DNA of 64,000 bases from Sphingopyxis sp. (GTDB taxonomy: Bacteria > Pseudomonadota > Alphaproteobacteria > Sphingomonadales > Sphingomonadaceae), in contig PNNB01000001.1 of NCBI GenBank assembly GCA_013823985.1, forward strand, positions 1 through 64,000, in the 5' to 3' direction. Under the pieces are notes generated by a model. That model saw only the letters and a list, made by a program, of their open reading frames with translations, made no database searches and was not told where the DNA came from. The number at the start of each line of letters is the position of its first letter. Position 1 is the stretch's first letter. This document shows, piece after piece, positions 35,139 to 43,912 of the stretch. The translations under genes and the position numbers were made by a program.

Positions 35139-36712
35139 TGGAGGCCGATGTCCTCATCATCGGGTCGGGCGCGGCGGGTTTGACGGCGGCGCTGCAGCTT
35201 GCGCAAAAATATAAGGTTGTGGTGCTGGCCAAAGGTGCGCTTTCCGACGGTGCGACCGCGTGGGCGCAAGGTGGCATTGCGGCGGTGCTGGAACCCGGGG
35301 ATACGTTCGATAGCCATATCGAGGACACGATGGTCGCAGGCGGTGGCCTGAACAACCGGGCGACAGTCGAGTTTGTGGTCGAAAATGCACCCGAAGCCAT
35401 CGAAAGGCTGGCAAAGCTGGGCGTGCCTTTCAACCTCGACGGCAATGACTGGCATCTGACCCGCGAAGGTGGACATAGCCACCGGCGCATCGTTCATGTC
35501 GACGACGCCACCGGATGGGCCGTGCAGCAGGCGTTGGAGGCGGCGGCCAAGGCGAACCCCAATATCACGCTGGTGCCGGATATGGTCGCCATCGACCTGA
35601 TCATGGGGCGGCACCAGGAACGCTTTTCAACATCGGGACGGATCCACGGCGTCTACGCCCTGAACCGCAAGACCGGCAAGGTCGAAACCTTTACCTCCCG
35701 CGCGACCATCTTGGCCTGCGGCGGGGCAGGGCGGACCTATCTGTATTCGACCGCGCCACGCGGCGCGACGGGCGATGGCATTGCCATGGCATGGCGCGCA
35801 GGGTGCCGGATTTCCAATATGGAATTCATGCAATTCCACCCCACGTGCCTCTACAATCTGGAGGTCAAGAACTTCCTGATTACCGAGGCGGTTCGGGGTG
35901 AAGGCGGGATATTGAAAAACCCGAAGACCGGGCATCGCTATATGCCCGATTATGACGAGCGCGCCGAACTGGCCCCACGCGATATCGTCGCCCGCGCCAA
36001 CGACGCCGAAATCAAGCGCGACGGTCTGGATTATGTGCATCTGGATATCAGCCACAAACCAGCCGAATTCGTGCGGGAGCATTTTCCGAATATCTATGAA
36101 AAACTGATTGGGCTCGGCATCGATATTACCAAAGAGCCTATTCCGGTCGTGCCGGCGCAGCACTACACCTGTGGCGGTGTCCTCGTCGATTTGGACGGGC
36201 GAACCGACGCCCCGGGGCTTTATGCGGCGGGTGAAGTAACGCAATCAGGGTTGCACGGCGCGAACCGGTTGGCATCCAACTCCTTGCTCGAATGCTTTGT
36301 CTTCGGGGATGCCTGCGCACGGCATATCGATGCCCATTGGGACAATCTGCCACTGCCTCCCGCCATCCGGCCATGGGACGAAAGCCGCGTGACCGACAGC
36401 GATGAAGAAGTCGTCATTGCTCAATGCTGGCGCGAAATCCGCCAGTTCATGTGGAATTTTGTCGGCATCGTGCGTACGACGAAACGGCTGGAACGCGCGC
36501 AGCACCGCATCGACCTGCTGCGCCGCGAAATCGAGGATTATTACAGCCATTTCCGCGTCACACCGGACCTTATCGAACTGCGTAATCTGGTGGAGGTCGC
36601 CGACCTCATCATCCGGTCTGCCCTGTCGCGGCATGAAAGCCGGGGATTGCATTATACCCTCGATTACCCGGCGTTGGCGAAACAGGCCGTCGACACGATC
36701 CTCGTCCCCTGA
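35138..36712 (+). CDS. nadB: L-aspartate oxidase
   Basis: FAD enzyme oxidising L-aspartate to iminoaspartate, the first step of de novo NAD synthesis. 524 residues: FAD motif VLIIGSGAAGLTAAL near the start, the active-site region RGGHSHRRI-like EGGHSHRRIVHVDDATG, HPTCLYNLEVKNFLITEAVRGEG (two adjacent blocks) and the C-terminal TLDYP. nadA and nadC are not in the window. GTG 35135 and ATG 35138 are both possible starts; ATG gives overlap with the ABC stop. Confidence 0.95.
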   Translation: MEADVLIIGSGAAGLTAALQLAQKYKVVVLAKGALSDGATAWAQGGIAAVLEPGDTFDSHIEDTMVAGGGLNNRATVEFVVENAPEAIERLAKLGVPFNLDGNDWHLTREGGHSHRRIVHVDDATGWAVQQALEAAAKANPNITLVPDMVAIDLIMGRHQERFSTSGRIHGVYALNRKTGKVETFTSRATILACGGAGRTYLYSTAPRGATGDGIAMAWRAGCRISNMEFMQFHPTCLYNLEVKNFLITEAVRGEGGILKNPKTGHRYMPDYDERAELAPRDIVARANDAEIKRDGLDYVHLDISHKPAEFVREHFPNIYEKLIGLGIDITKEPIPVVPAQHYTCGGVLVDLDGRTDAPGLYAAGEVTQSGLHGANRLASNSLLECFVFGDACARHIDAHWDNLPLPPAIRPWDESRVTDSDEEVVIAQCWREIRQFMWNFVGIVRTTKRLERAQHRIDLLRREIEDYYSHFRVTPDLIELRNLVEVADLIIRSALSRHESRGLHYTLDYPALAKQAVDTILVP

Positions 36713-36781
36713 TCTTATAAAATACGTTCCTAAGGCCGCGGTAATCGGGCATGTAAGGACCTTGATTTCAGGAGGGATTCC

Positions 36782-38026
36782 ATGGTCGTTCAACAGCACC
36801 CGTCACATGTAGGTTTGAAGCGGTTTTTGCGGGTCTCCGCGCTGGCGCTTCTGGGCACAGCGCTTGCACCTGTACATGCCGCAACTCCGGAGGAAACGGC
36901 GCGCGAGGTGCTCTCCAAAACACCTATCATCGACGGCCATAACGATACGCCGCACCAGATTGCCGAACTGTTCGACCGGGATTTTTCGAAGTTCGACCTG
37001 AAGGGCTTGCGGCCCGAAATATTGTCCAAGACACATACGGATATCCCCACATTGCGCGCCGGTTATCTCGGGGGACAATTCTGGTCCGTCTATGTCGACG
37101 CCGCGTTGCCCAAGCATGAAGCTGTGACGCGCACCGTCGAACAGATCGATGTCGTGCGCCAGATGATTGCGCGCTACCCCGATGTTTTTGTCTATGCAGA
37201 CACCGCGGCGATGGCAGAGGCCGCGATGAAGAAAGGCAAGATCGCCTCCCTGATCGGCATGGAAGGCGGACATTCTATTGGCAGTTCGCTCGAAATCCTG
37301 CGCCAGATGCACGCGCTTGGTGCTCGTTATATGACGATCACCCATAGCCTGACGACCGACTGGGCCGACAGCGCCACCGATGCGCCCAAACATGACGGTC
37401 TGTCGCCCTTCGGTTTAGAGGTGATTGCCGAGATGAACCGTCTGGGGATGATTGTCGATCTGAGCCATGTGTCCGAGGCCACCATGCACGATGTGCTCGA
37501 CAAAACGCGCGCGCCGGTTCTTTTCACCCACAGCAACGCGCGCGCCGTGACGCCGCATCCGCGCAATGTGCCGGATTCGGTTCTGAAACGCCTGCCGCAA
37601 AATGGCGGCGTGGTTATGGTCACCTTTGTCCCCGGTTTCACCTCGCCCGAACGCCGCCAGTGGGAGTATGACCGTTCTGCCGTTGCGGGCCGCGCAAAGG
37701 TCGAGTTCACCGGCAATCCGGAAGGTGAAAAAGCCGCCGTCGACGCATGGATCGCCGCCCATCCGCAGCCCAAAGCGACATTGCAACAGGTCGCGGACCA
37801 TATCGACCATATCCGCAAGGTGGCCGGCATCGACCATATCGGCATCGGCGGCGACTTTGGCGGTGTGGACGAACTGCCGGTGGGTCTCGAAAATGTATCG
37901 ACCTATCCAGCCCTTTTCGCCGAACTGGTGCGGCGGGGATATTCGAAAGCCGATTTAGCGAAAATCGCACAGGGCAACACGTTGCGTGTGATGCGCGGTG
38001 TCGAGACGGCGGCTGGAGTTCGCTAG
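36782..38026 (+). CDS. Exported membrane dipeptidase (peptidase M19)
   Basis: Zinc dipeptidase of the renal dipeptidase family, 414 residues. Signal peptide about 1-37 (LAPVHAA), metal motif DGHNDTP, bridging Glu in GMEGGHSIG, and His ligands in DLSHVSEATM and FTHSNARA, followed by GGDFGGVDEL. Probably hydrolyses dipeptides in the periplasm. AGGAGGG lies 6 nt before the ATG. Its stop overlaps the stop of the convergent M20 gene by 3 nt. Confidence 0.92.
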   Translation: MVVQQHPSHVGLKRFLRVSALALLGTALAPVHAATPEETAREVLSKTPIIDGHNDTPHQIAELFDRDFSKFDLKGLRPEILSKTHTDIPTLRAGYLGGQFWSVYVDAALPKHEAVTRTVEQIDVVRQMIARYPDVFVYADTAAMAEAAMKKGKIASLIGMEGGHSIGSSLEILRQMHALGARYMTITHSLTTDWADSATDAPKHDGLSPFGLEVIAEMNRLGMIVDLSHVSEATMHDVLDKTRAPVLFTHSNARAVTPHPRNVPDSVLKRLPQNGGVVMVTFVPGFTSPERRQWEYDRSAVAGRAKVEFTGNPEGEKAAVDAWIAAHPQPKATLQQVADHIDHIRKVAGIDHIGIGGDFGGVDELPVGLENVSTYPALFAELVRRGYSKADLAKIAQGNTLRVMRGVETAAGVR

Positions 38027-39228
38027 CCTTCAAACCCGTCCGTCAAAAACCGCTCCGCAATGGCCGCATGCAAAGCCGCGCCGCGGGACATGACGCTGTC
38101 GTCGAGAACCATGCGGTTGGAATGCAGGCCGCAGCAGGAGCGCCAGTCGTCGCCCTCATGGCTCGCGCCCAGGAAGAACATGGCACCGGGGACCTTTTCG
38201 AGGACATAGGCGAAATCTTCGGCGCCCATGATCGGCGTGTCGAGCGTGATCCAGCTTTCCTCACCAAATATGTCCTGCACGACCGATTTTCCGAACTCTA
38301 CCGCGCGGGCATCGCATAGGGTGACGGGGAAGCCGGGTTCGATATGCACATCGGCCGTGCAGCCATGCGCGGCGGCGATATTTGGCGCCAGACGATGCAG
38401 ATGTTCGGCAACCTGTGCCCGTTGGCGGGGTGACAAAGTCCGGATCGTGCCCAACATATGCGCGGTTTCGGGAATGATATTGTTGGTCGTCCCGGCTGTT
38501 ATTTTGGCAATGGTCACGACCGCAGGGTCAAACACGGATACGGTGCGGGTCACCATCGCCTGGATTGCGGACACTATTTCGCACGCCACGGGAATAGGAT
38601 CGGTGGCGTCATGGGGCATGGACGCGTGACCGCCCGCGCCCTTTACCGTAATGCTGAGCACATCGGAGGACGCCAGCAACGGGCCGGCTCGACCCGTAAA
38701 CACACCGCGCGGGGCGTTCGGCATGATATGAAGCGCGAAGGCCGCATCCGGCAGGGGATCGATCAGGCCGTCATCCAGCATGAAACGCGCGCCATGATGG
38801 CCCTCTTCGCCCGGTTGGAACATGAACTGCACTGTGCCTGCCAGTTCGTCGCGTCGCGCGCACAGCATCTTGGCTGCGCCGACAAGCATCGCGACATGGG
38901 TGTCATGGCCACAGGCGTGCATCGCGCCGTCGGTGGTCGAGCTATAGTCCAGCCCGGTATCCTCATGGAGCGGAAGAGCGTCCATATCACCGCGCAGCAA
39001 AACCGTGCGGCCATTGGCTGGACCTTTGAGCGTGGCAATCAGGCCGGTTGTTGACGGCCCCTCACGGAATTCCAGCGGCAAGCCCGCCAGCGCGGCCTTG
39101 ATTTTGGCCAATGTTTTGGGGTTTTGCAGGCCAAGCTCAGGCTCCGCATGGATCGCCCGTCGCAACTCGACAAGATCGGGAAGGAGGGCGGTGGCATCAT
39201 CGTGCCAGGGGGTGTCGTTCAGGCTCAT
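38023..39228 (-). CDS. M20 family amidohydrolase (hippurate hydrolase-like)
   Basis: 401-residue metal-dependent amidohydrolase. RGDMDALPL, ACGHDTHVAML, FQPGEEGHHGARFML (active-site Glu pair) and the late MGAEDFAYVL supply the dinuclear metal site typical of M20D. Family members hydrolyse N-acyl amino acids or indole-amino acid conjugates; substrate here unknown. No signal peptide, so cytoplasmic. ATG 39228 is preferred over a TTG 6 nt upstream. With the dipeptidase it forms a convergent pair that both act on peptide-like amides. Confidence 0.88.
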   Translation of the reverse strand: MSLNDTPWHDDATALLPDLVELRRAIHAEPELGLQNPKTLAKIKAALAGLPLEFREGPSTTGLIATLKGPANGRTVLLRGDMDALPLHEDTGLDYSSTTDGAMHACGHDTHVAMLVGAAKMLCARRDELAGTVQFMFQPGEEGHHGARFMLDDGLIDPLPDAAFALHIMPNAPRGVFTGRAGPLLASSDVLSITVKGAGGHASMPHDATDPIPVACEIVSAIQAMVTRTVSVFDPAVVTIAKITAGTTNNIIPETAHMLGTIRTLSPRQRAQVAEHLHRLAPNIAAAHGCTADVHIEPGFPVTLCDARAVEFGKSVVQDIFGEESWITLDTPIMGAEDFAYVLEKVPGAMFFLGASHEGDDWRSCCGLHSNRMVLDDSVMSRGAALHAAIAERFLTDGFEG

Positions 39229-39271
39229 ATGCAAGAACTAACACCCCGTGGCTGCGATGAACAAGCGAAGT

Positions 39272-40768
39272 TTACTCTTCCAGACGAACCGTCGCATATT
39301 GCGTTGTTCCGCCGCGGCGCTTGACGCCGAGCAGAATGGCGCTCCGGCCCGCGGTTTTTGCGGTGCGGATGGCGGCGGCCAATGCGGCAGGCGATGTCAC
39401 GGGCTGATAGGTAGCCGAAACAATCACATCACCACGACGCAGACCAGCTTGCGCGCCCGTTCCCTGTCCGGCGATGTCGATCACAACACCCTTCACATCA
39501 TTGCCCATGCCCAACTGGCGGGCAATTTCGGCATCCAGCGGAATGACGCTGAGGCCAAGGGCGTCGCGGACGATTTTCGAATCCGGGCTGTCGCTGTCTT
39601 TTTCGAAATCCTTATTTTCTTCGGGATTGAAATTGCTCTGCGCCAGCTTCTCTTCGGGAGGACGGGTGCCGACGACGGCGTTCAGGCGCAAAGGCTTGCC
39701 TTCACGCAAGATATCGAGCGGGATGCGGGTGCCGGGTTTGATGTTGGCGACGATGTAGGACAATGTCGCCTCCGGAGAGACCTCACGTCCGTCGACTTTC
39801 AGGACGATGTCACCTTCTTTCAGACCAGCCTTGTCACCACCTTCGCCGGCAACGACACGCGCCACGAACTCACCACGGTTCTTTTCAAGACCAAGCGCAT
39901 CGGCCAGATCTTCGCCGACCGGTGTGATGCTGATCCCCAGATAACCGCGCTCCGGGCGAACGCCCTTTTTGAGCGATTCGATGACCGGCTTTGCTTCTTC
40001 GGCTGGGATGGCAAAGCCAACGCCGATATTTGCGCCAATGGGTGAAATCAGGCGGTTATTGATCCCGATGACTTCGCCGCGCAGGTTGAACAGCGGACCA
40101 CCCGAGTTGCCGGGGTTGATCGCCGTATCGGTCTGGATGAAACGGTCATAAGCGCCGCCTGCACCGATGTTGCGCTGGAGCGCCGAAATGATACCCGCCG
40201 TTACCGAGCTGCTGAGGCCCAGCGGGTTGCCGATGGCGATGACCCAGTCGCCGACGCGGCTCTTGGTCGAATCCGCCATGGTGACGAAGGGCAAGTCGGT
40301 GGCTTTGATTTTCAGCAGCGCCACGTCCGATTGCGGGTCACGGCCGACGATTTCGGCGGCATATTCCTTGCCGTTGAACAGGGTGACTGTCACGCGGTCG
40401 ACGGCATCACCCGTGGGGCCACCGGCAACAACATGGTTGTTGGTGACAATGTAGCCATCGGCGGAAATGAGGAAGCCCGAACCACCGCTTGCCTGTTCCT
40501 GCGTGACAGGGCGACGTTCGCCGGTAAAGGGGTTGAGGCTGGTTGCTACCTGCACCTTTTGCTTGGTCGAAATATTGACCACTGCAGGCTGAAGCTGGGC
40601 CACCAGATCGGCAAAGCTGGCCGGGGCACCGGCAGGCGCAAGATTGGCTTGTGCCGAAACGGGCAGCGCCGTCTGGGCGGTCACGGGCGAACCATTGACC
40701 AGCGCCAAAGCACTTCCGGTCAGCAAAAGAGCGGTTGTAGCAGCATAAGCGTAACGCACGGATTTCAT
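39272..40768 (-). CDS. Do-family (HtrA/DegP-like) periplasmic serine protease
   Basis: Envelope protease/chaperone of 498 residues. N-terminal export signal or anchor (residues about 8-32, ending PVTAQ), trypsin-like domain with His in TNNHVV, Asp in SDVALLKI and Ser in GNSGGPLF, and two PDZ domains (about 285-370 and 410-498, with GYLGISI and GVVIDIAGQGTGA). The start has GAAGGGA 5-6 nt upstream. It lies directly downstream of hflKC, another proteolysis-control module. Confidence 0.95.
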   Translation of the reverse strand: MKSVRYAYAATTALLLTGSALALVNGSPVTAQTALPVSAQANLAPAGAPASFADLVAQLQPAVVNISTKQKVQVATSLNPFTGERRPVTQEQASGGSGFLISADGYIVTNNHVVAGGPTGDAVDRVTVTLFNGKEYAAEIVGRDPQSDVALLKIKATDLPFVTMADSTKSRVGDWVIAIGNPLGLSSSVTAGIISALQRNIGAGGAYDRFIQTDTAINPGNSGGPLFNLRGEVIGINNRLISPIGANIGVGFAIPAEEAKPVIESLKKGVRPERGYLGISITPVGEDLADALGLEKNRGEFVARVVAGEGGDKAGLKEGDIVLKVDGREVSPEATLSYIVANIKPGTRIPLDILREGKPLRLNAVVGTRPPEEKLAQSNFNPEENKDFEKDSDSPDSKIVRDALGLSVIPLDAEIARQLGMGNDVKGVVIDIAGQGTGAQAGLRRGDVIVSATYQPVTSPAALAAAIRTAKTAGRSAILLGVKRRGGTTQYATVRLEE

Positions 40769-40887
40769 TCCCTTCGTCTAACAATCTTGGGCAAGATGCC
40801 CGAATTTCGGCCATTCGATGGCGCTGTAAAGCTTAACGCCAATTGAATGGAAGCCGGACCAACCGGCGAATGTCATTTGCCGTTCGA

Positions 40888-41733
40888 CTAACGACCGTTG
40901 CGGAATTTCTCCAGATAGGCATTTTGCGGCGACAGGATGATGTTGCTCGAACCCTCGCCATTCTGGAAGGTCTGCCGATAGCTCTGCATTGCGCGATAGA
41001 AATCGTAGAAGTCCGGGTCTTTGTTGTAGCTGATGGCATAGATACGCGCGGCTTCGGCCTCGGCCTCGGCACGGATGATCTGGGCCTCTTTCTGACCTTC
41101 GGCGTCGATGGCGATCGCCTCCTGATTACGGGCACTTCGCATCCGGTTATAGGCCGATTGCAAGGTAGCGGCCGGCAAGTCGGCGCGCTTGATACGCACG
41201 TCGATGACTTCTGCGCCATATTTGCTGGCTTCGCGGTTCAGGGCCGTCTGGATATTCTCCATAACTTCGCCACGTTCGGCGCTCAGCAAGGTCGCGAATG
41301 TGCGCTTGCCAAGTTCGTTGCGTAGCGACGATCCCAAAATCGTCCGCAATTGTTCACGCAGGCGATCCTCGGTCCGGATTGTCCGGTACATCTGGTCCGG
41401 TCGGGTAATCCGGAAACGGGCGAAGGCGTCTACCTGAAGACGGAGCTGGTCCGTCGACAGCACTTCCTGCTGCTCCATCTCGACGCTGAGCACGCGCTTG
41501 TCGATCAGCTGGATCTGCTCGACCAGCGGAATGCGGAAGGTCAGACCCGCGCGCGTGTCGCCAAAGACTTCGCCCTTGCGATAGGCATTCACGACGCGGT
41601 CGACCTTACCATAGCTGCTGATGATGGCCTGTTGCGTTTCGGGCACAACCGTCACCGACATGCTAAGCAAGATCAGCGTGCCGATAGCGGCCACGCCCAA
41701 ATAAAGCGGGTTGCGTAAGAGTGTATGGTTCAT
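40888..41733 (-). CDS. hflC: HflC, protease modulator
   Basis: SPFH-domain membrane protein that with HflK forms a cage around FtsH and modulates its activity. 281 residues, N-terminal membrane helix (YLGVAAIGTLILLSMSVTVV), then the prohibitin-like domain (QQAIISSYGKV, VIDVRIKRADLP) and a helical Ala/Glu-rich end. Its ATG overlaps the hflK stop (ATGA), so the two are translationally coupled. Confidence 0.95.
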   Translation of the reverse strand: MNHTLLRNPLYLGVAAIGTLILLSMSVTVVPETQQAIISSYGKVDRVVNAYRKGEVFGDTRAGLTFRIPLVEQIQLIDKRVLSVEMEQQEVLSTDQLRLQVDAFARFRITRPDQMYRTIRTEDRLREQLRTILGSSLRNELGKRTFATLLSAERGEVMENIQTALNREASKYGAEVIDVRIKRADLPAATLQSAYNRMRSARNQEAIAIDAEGQKEAQIIRAEAEAEAARIYAISYNKDPDFYDFYRAMQSYRQTFQNGEGSSNIILSPQNAYLEKFRNGR

Positions 41734-42866
41734 TGCTTTTTGCCTGTTACGGTCACGGGTTCATTTTTTGCCGCGGCTTTTTTCTGAAACTCGGGAAGCG
41801 GAAGGTAAGGGGTTACACCGCCTGTTTCGACGATGGTCTTGTCGACCTTGCCGAGAACCTGCTCCATCGTTTCATAATAGAGCCGGCGTTTCGTCACTTC
41901 CGGTGCTTCGCGATATTGCACGTAGATTTTGTCAAACTCGGTGGTCTCACCAATGGCCAGTTCCGTGACGCGGCTGGCATAGGCGCGGGCATCGTTCAGA
42001 TAGCTTTCCCGACGCTGCTGCGCCGCGTTCACTTCGCGGAAGGCGTCATTGACCTCGGCGGGCGGGTCGGACTGGCGGATCGAGATGCTCTGCACGAGGA
42101 CGCCCGAACGATATTCGTCGAGCACCTGTTGCATACGGCGACGCACCTCGATCTCGATGCCGCCACGGCCGGGACCAATCGCCTGGGTCAGGTCATAATT
42201 GGCAACTGCGGCACGCATCGCGCTTTCCGCAACTTCCTTGACGGTTGAGTCGGCGTTTTCGAGTTGGAAGAGATAAAGCTCGGGGTCCTTGATTGACCAG
42301 CGAACATCATAGGCCATGTCGATAATGCTCTGGTCCTTGGTCAGGACGAGATTTTCACTGCTCGCTTTGGGCGAGCCGACGGCGGTCGTCTGGATCTGCT
42401 TTGTGTCGACCTTCTGAATATCTTCAAAAGGCGCAGGCAGCGTAAACTGGATACCCGGCGATACCGTGCGCGAATATTTACCGAAGAAAGTGACGACACC
42501 TTCCTGTTCGGGGCCGATTCTGTGGACGCTGGTCCATACCAACCACAGCGCAACAAAAGCGCCTATAATGACTGGCCACCAGCTTTTGCCATCACCGCGC
42601 AAGGGCAGCCCACCAAAGCCACCGCCCTTGCCGCCGCCGGTGCGGCGCAGAAGGTCTTCAAGCGAGGGACCACGTTGTCGGCCGGACTGGGTGGATCCGA
42701 CAGGTGCCGGGTCCCAAGGGTTTACAGGTTCGGGTCTGGAACCGTCATCCCCGGAAGATTTGGGTTTTCCGGACCGTCCGCTTTCCGATGGTGAAGGTGA
42801 ATCCCACGGTCCCTTGCCCTCTGTAGCCAAAATAGAACCGCTCTCTTGATCAATTTTATTGCGCAT
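41730..42866 (-). CDS. hflK: HflK, protease modulator
   Basis: 378 residues: a disordered Ser/Pro/Gly-rich cytoplasmic start (about 1-85), a membrane helix (VIIGAFVALWLVWTSV, about 94-110) and an SPFH domain (EQEGVVTFFGKYSRTV, VQSISIRQSDPP). Partner of HflC in the FtsH supercomplex. Divergent from mrp with 71 nt between starts, which contain a short GTTTTT/AAAAAC inverted repeat. Confidence 0.95.
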   Translation of the reverse strand: MRNKIDQESGSILATEGKGPWDSPSPSESGRSGKPKSSGDDGSRPEPVNPWDPAPVGSTQSGRQRGPSLEDLLRRTGGGKGGGFGGLPLRGDGKSWWPVIIGAFVALWLVWTSVHRIGPEQEGVVTFFGKYSRTVSPGIQFTLPAPFEDIQKVDTKQIQTTAVGSPKASSENLVLTKDQSIIDMAYDVRWSIKDPELYLFQLENADSTVKEVAESAMRAAVANYDLTQAIGPGRGGIEIEVRRRMQQVLDEYRSGVLVQSISIRQSDPPAEVNDAFREVNAAQQRRESYLNDARAYASRVTELAIGETTEFDKIYVQYREAPEVTKRRLYYETMEQVLGKVDKTIVETGGVTPYLPLPEFQKKAAAKNEPVTVTGKKQ

Positions 42867-42937
42867 AGAGCCTTTATAGGAACGGTTTTTCAGAAAAACA
42901 GTGTCAATCCCGCAATTCTGATTCTATTCGGCAGGTG

Positions 42938-43912
42938 ATGACCGATTTCAATGCATTTTCCGACATAGTTTCAACCTTGGCAGGCCCCCGTGCAAGCGGG
43001 CTGAAGGTCGATAATGGCCAGGTTTCTTTCGTGCTCGATGTCGCGGCAATGGACGCGCAGCAGCGCGACGAATTGGATGCCCGCCTCCGCACCGAATTGC
43101 AGCAGGCAGGCGCGCAGTCTGTGCGCATCGTTATGACCGCCGAACGCATCACCCCGCGCCTGATTGCGGTGGCGAGCGGCAAGGGCGGGGTGGGCAAGTC
43201 GACCTTATCCACCAATCTTGCGGTCGCAATGGCGCTGGCGGGCCGGTCGGTGGGTCTGGTGGATGCCGATATCTATGGGCCGTCGCAACCGCGCCTGATG
43301 GGTGCCGAAGACAGCAAGCCCGAGGCGGAAGGCAATAAGCTCTATCCCGTCAAAGGGGCCGGCGGCGTGCCGTTCCTGTCGATGGGCCAGTTGGCGAAAC
43401 CCGGGCAAGCTATTGCGTGGCGCGGGCCGATGGCGGGTAACGCCTTGTCCCAGCTGGTCGACGCGCATTGGGGCAATGTGCGCGATATCGTGGTCGATAT
43501 GCCACCGGGCACCGGCGACATCCAATTGTCGATGATCCAGAAACATAAGCCCATGGGCGCCGTCATCATTTCGACACCGCAGGATTTGGCGTTGATGGAT
43601 GCGGCGCGCGCCATCGGCTTTTTTGACACGGCCAACGTGCCGATCATCGGGCTGGTGGAAAATATGGCCGGATATCTCTGCCCCCATTGCGGGGAAATGA
43701 GCGATCCTTTCGGCTCCGGCGGGGCAGAGGCAGCGGCGGCCGAACTGGGCATCCCGTTTCTTGGGCGCATTCCGCTCGACATCGCCATCCGCAAGGCCAG
43801 CGATGCCGGCACTCCACCGGCATTGGGTGAAGGTCCGATTGCGGCGGCCTATGGGGCAATCGCGCGCCAGGTCATCGACTGGATGGATAATCCGAAAGCG
43901 CCGCCTGCATGA
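42938..43912 (+). CDS. mrp: Mrp/ApbC-type P-loop ATPase (iron-sulfur carrier)
   Basis: Fe-S cluster carrier of the Mrp/NBP35 group, 324 residues. An N-terminal MIP18-like (DUF59) part is followed by the deviant Walker A SGKGGVGKST, VDADIYGPSQPR, and the cluster-binding CPHC. ATG 42938 or GTG 42935 start it. Its last codons overlap the following molybdoenzyme gene by 4 nt. Confidence 0.93.
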   Translation: MTDFNAFSDIVSTLAGPRASGLKVDNGQVSFVLDVAAMDAQQRDELDARLRTELQQAGAQSVRIVMTAERITPRLIAVASGKGGVGKSTLSTNLAVAMALAGRSVGLVDADIYGPSQPRLMGAEDSKPEAEGNKLYPVKGAGGVPFLSMGQLAKPGQAIAWRGPMAGNALSQLVDAHWGNVRDIVVDMPPGTGDIQLSMIQKHKPMGAVIISTPQDLALMDAARAIGFFDTANVPIIGLVENMAGYLCPHCGEMSDPFGSGGAEAAAAELGIPFLGRIPLDIAIRKASDAGTPPALGEGPIAAAYGAIARQVIDWMDNPKAPPA

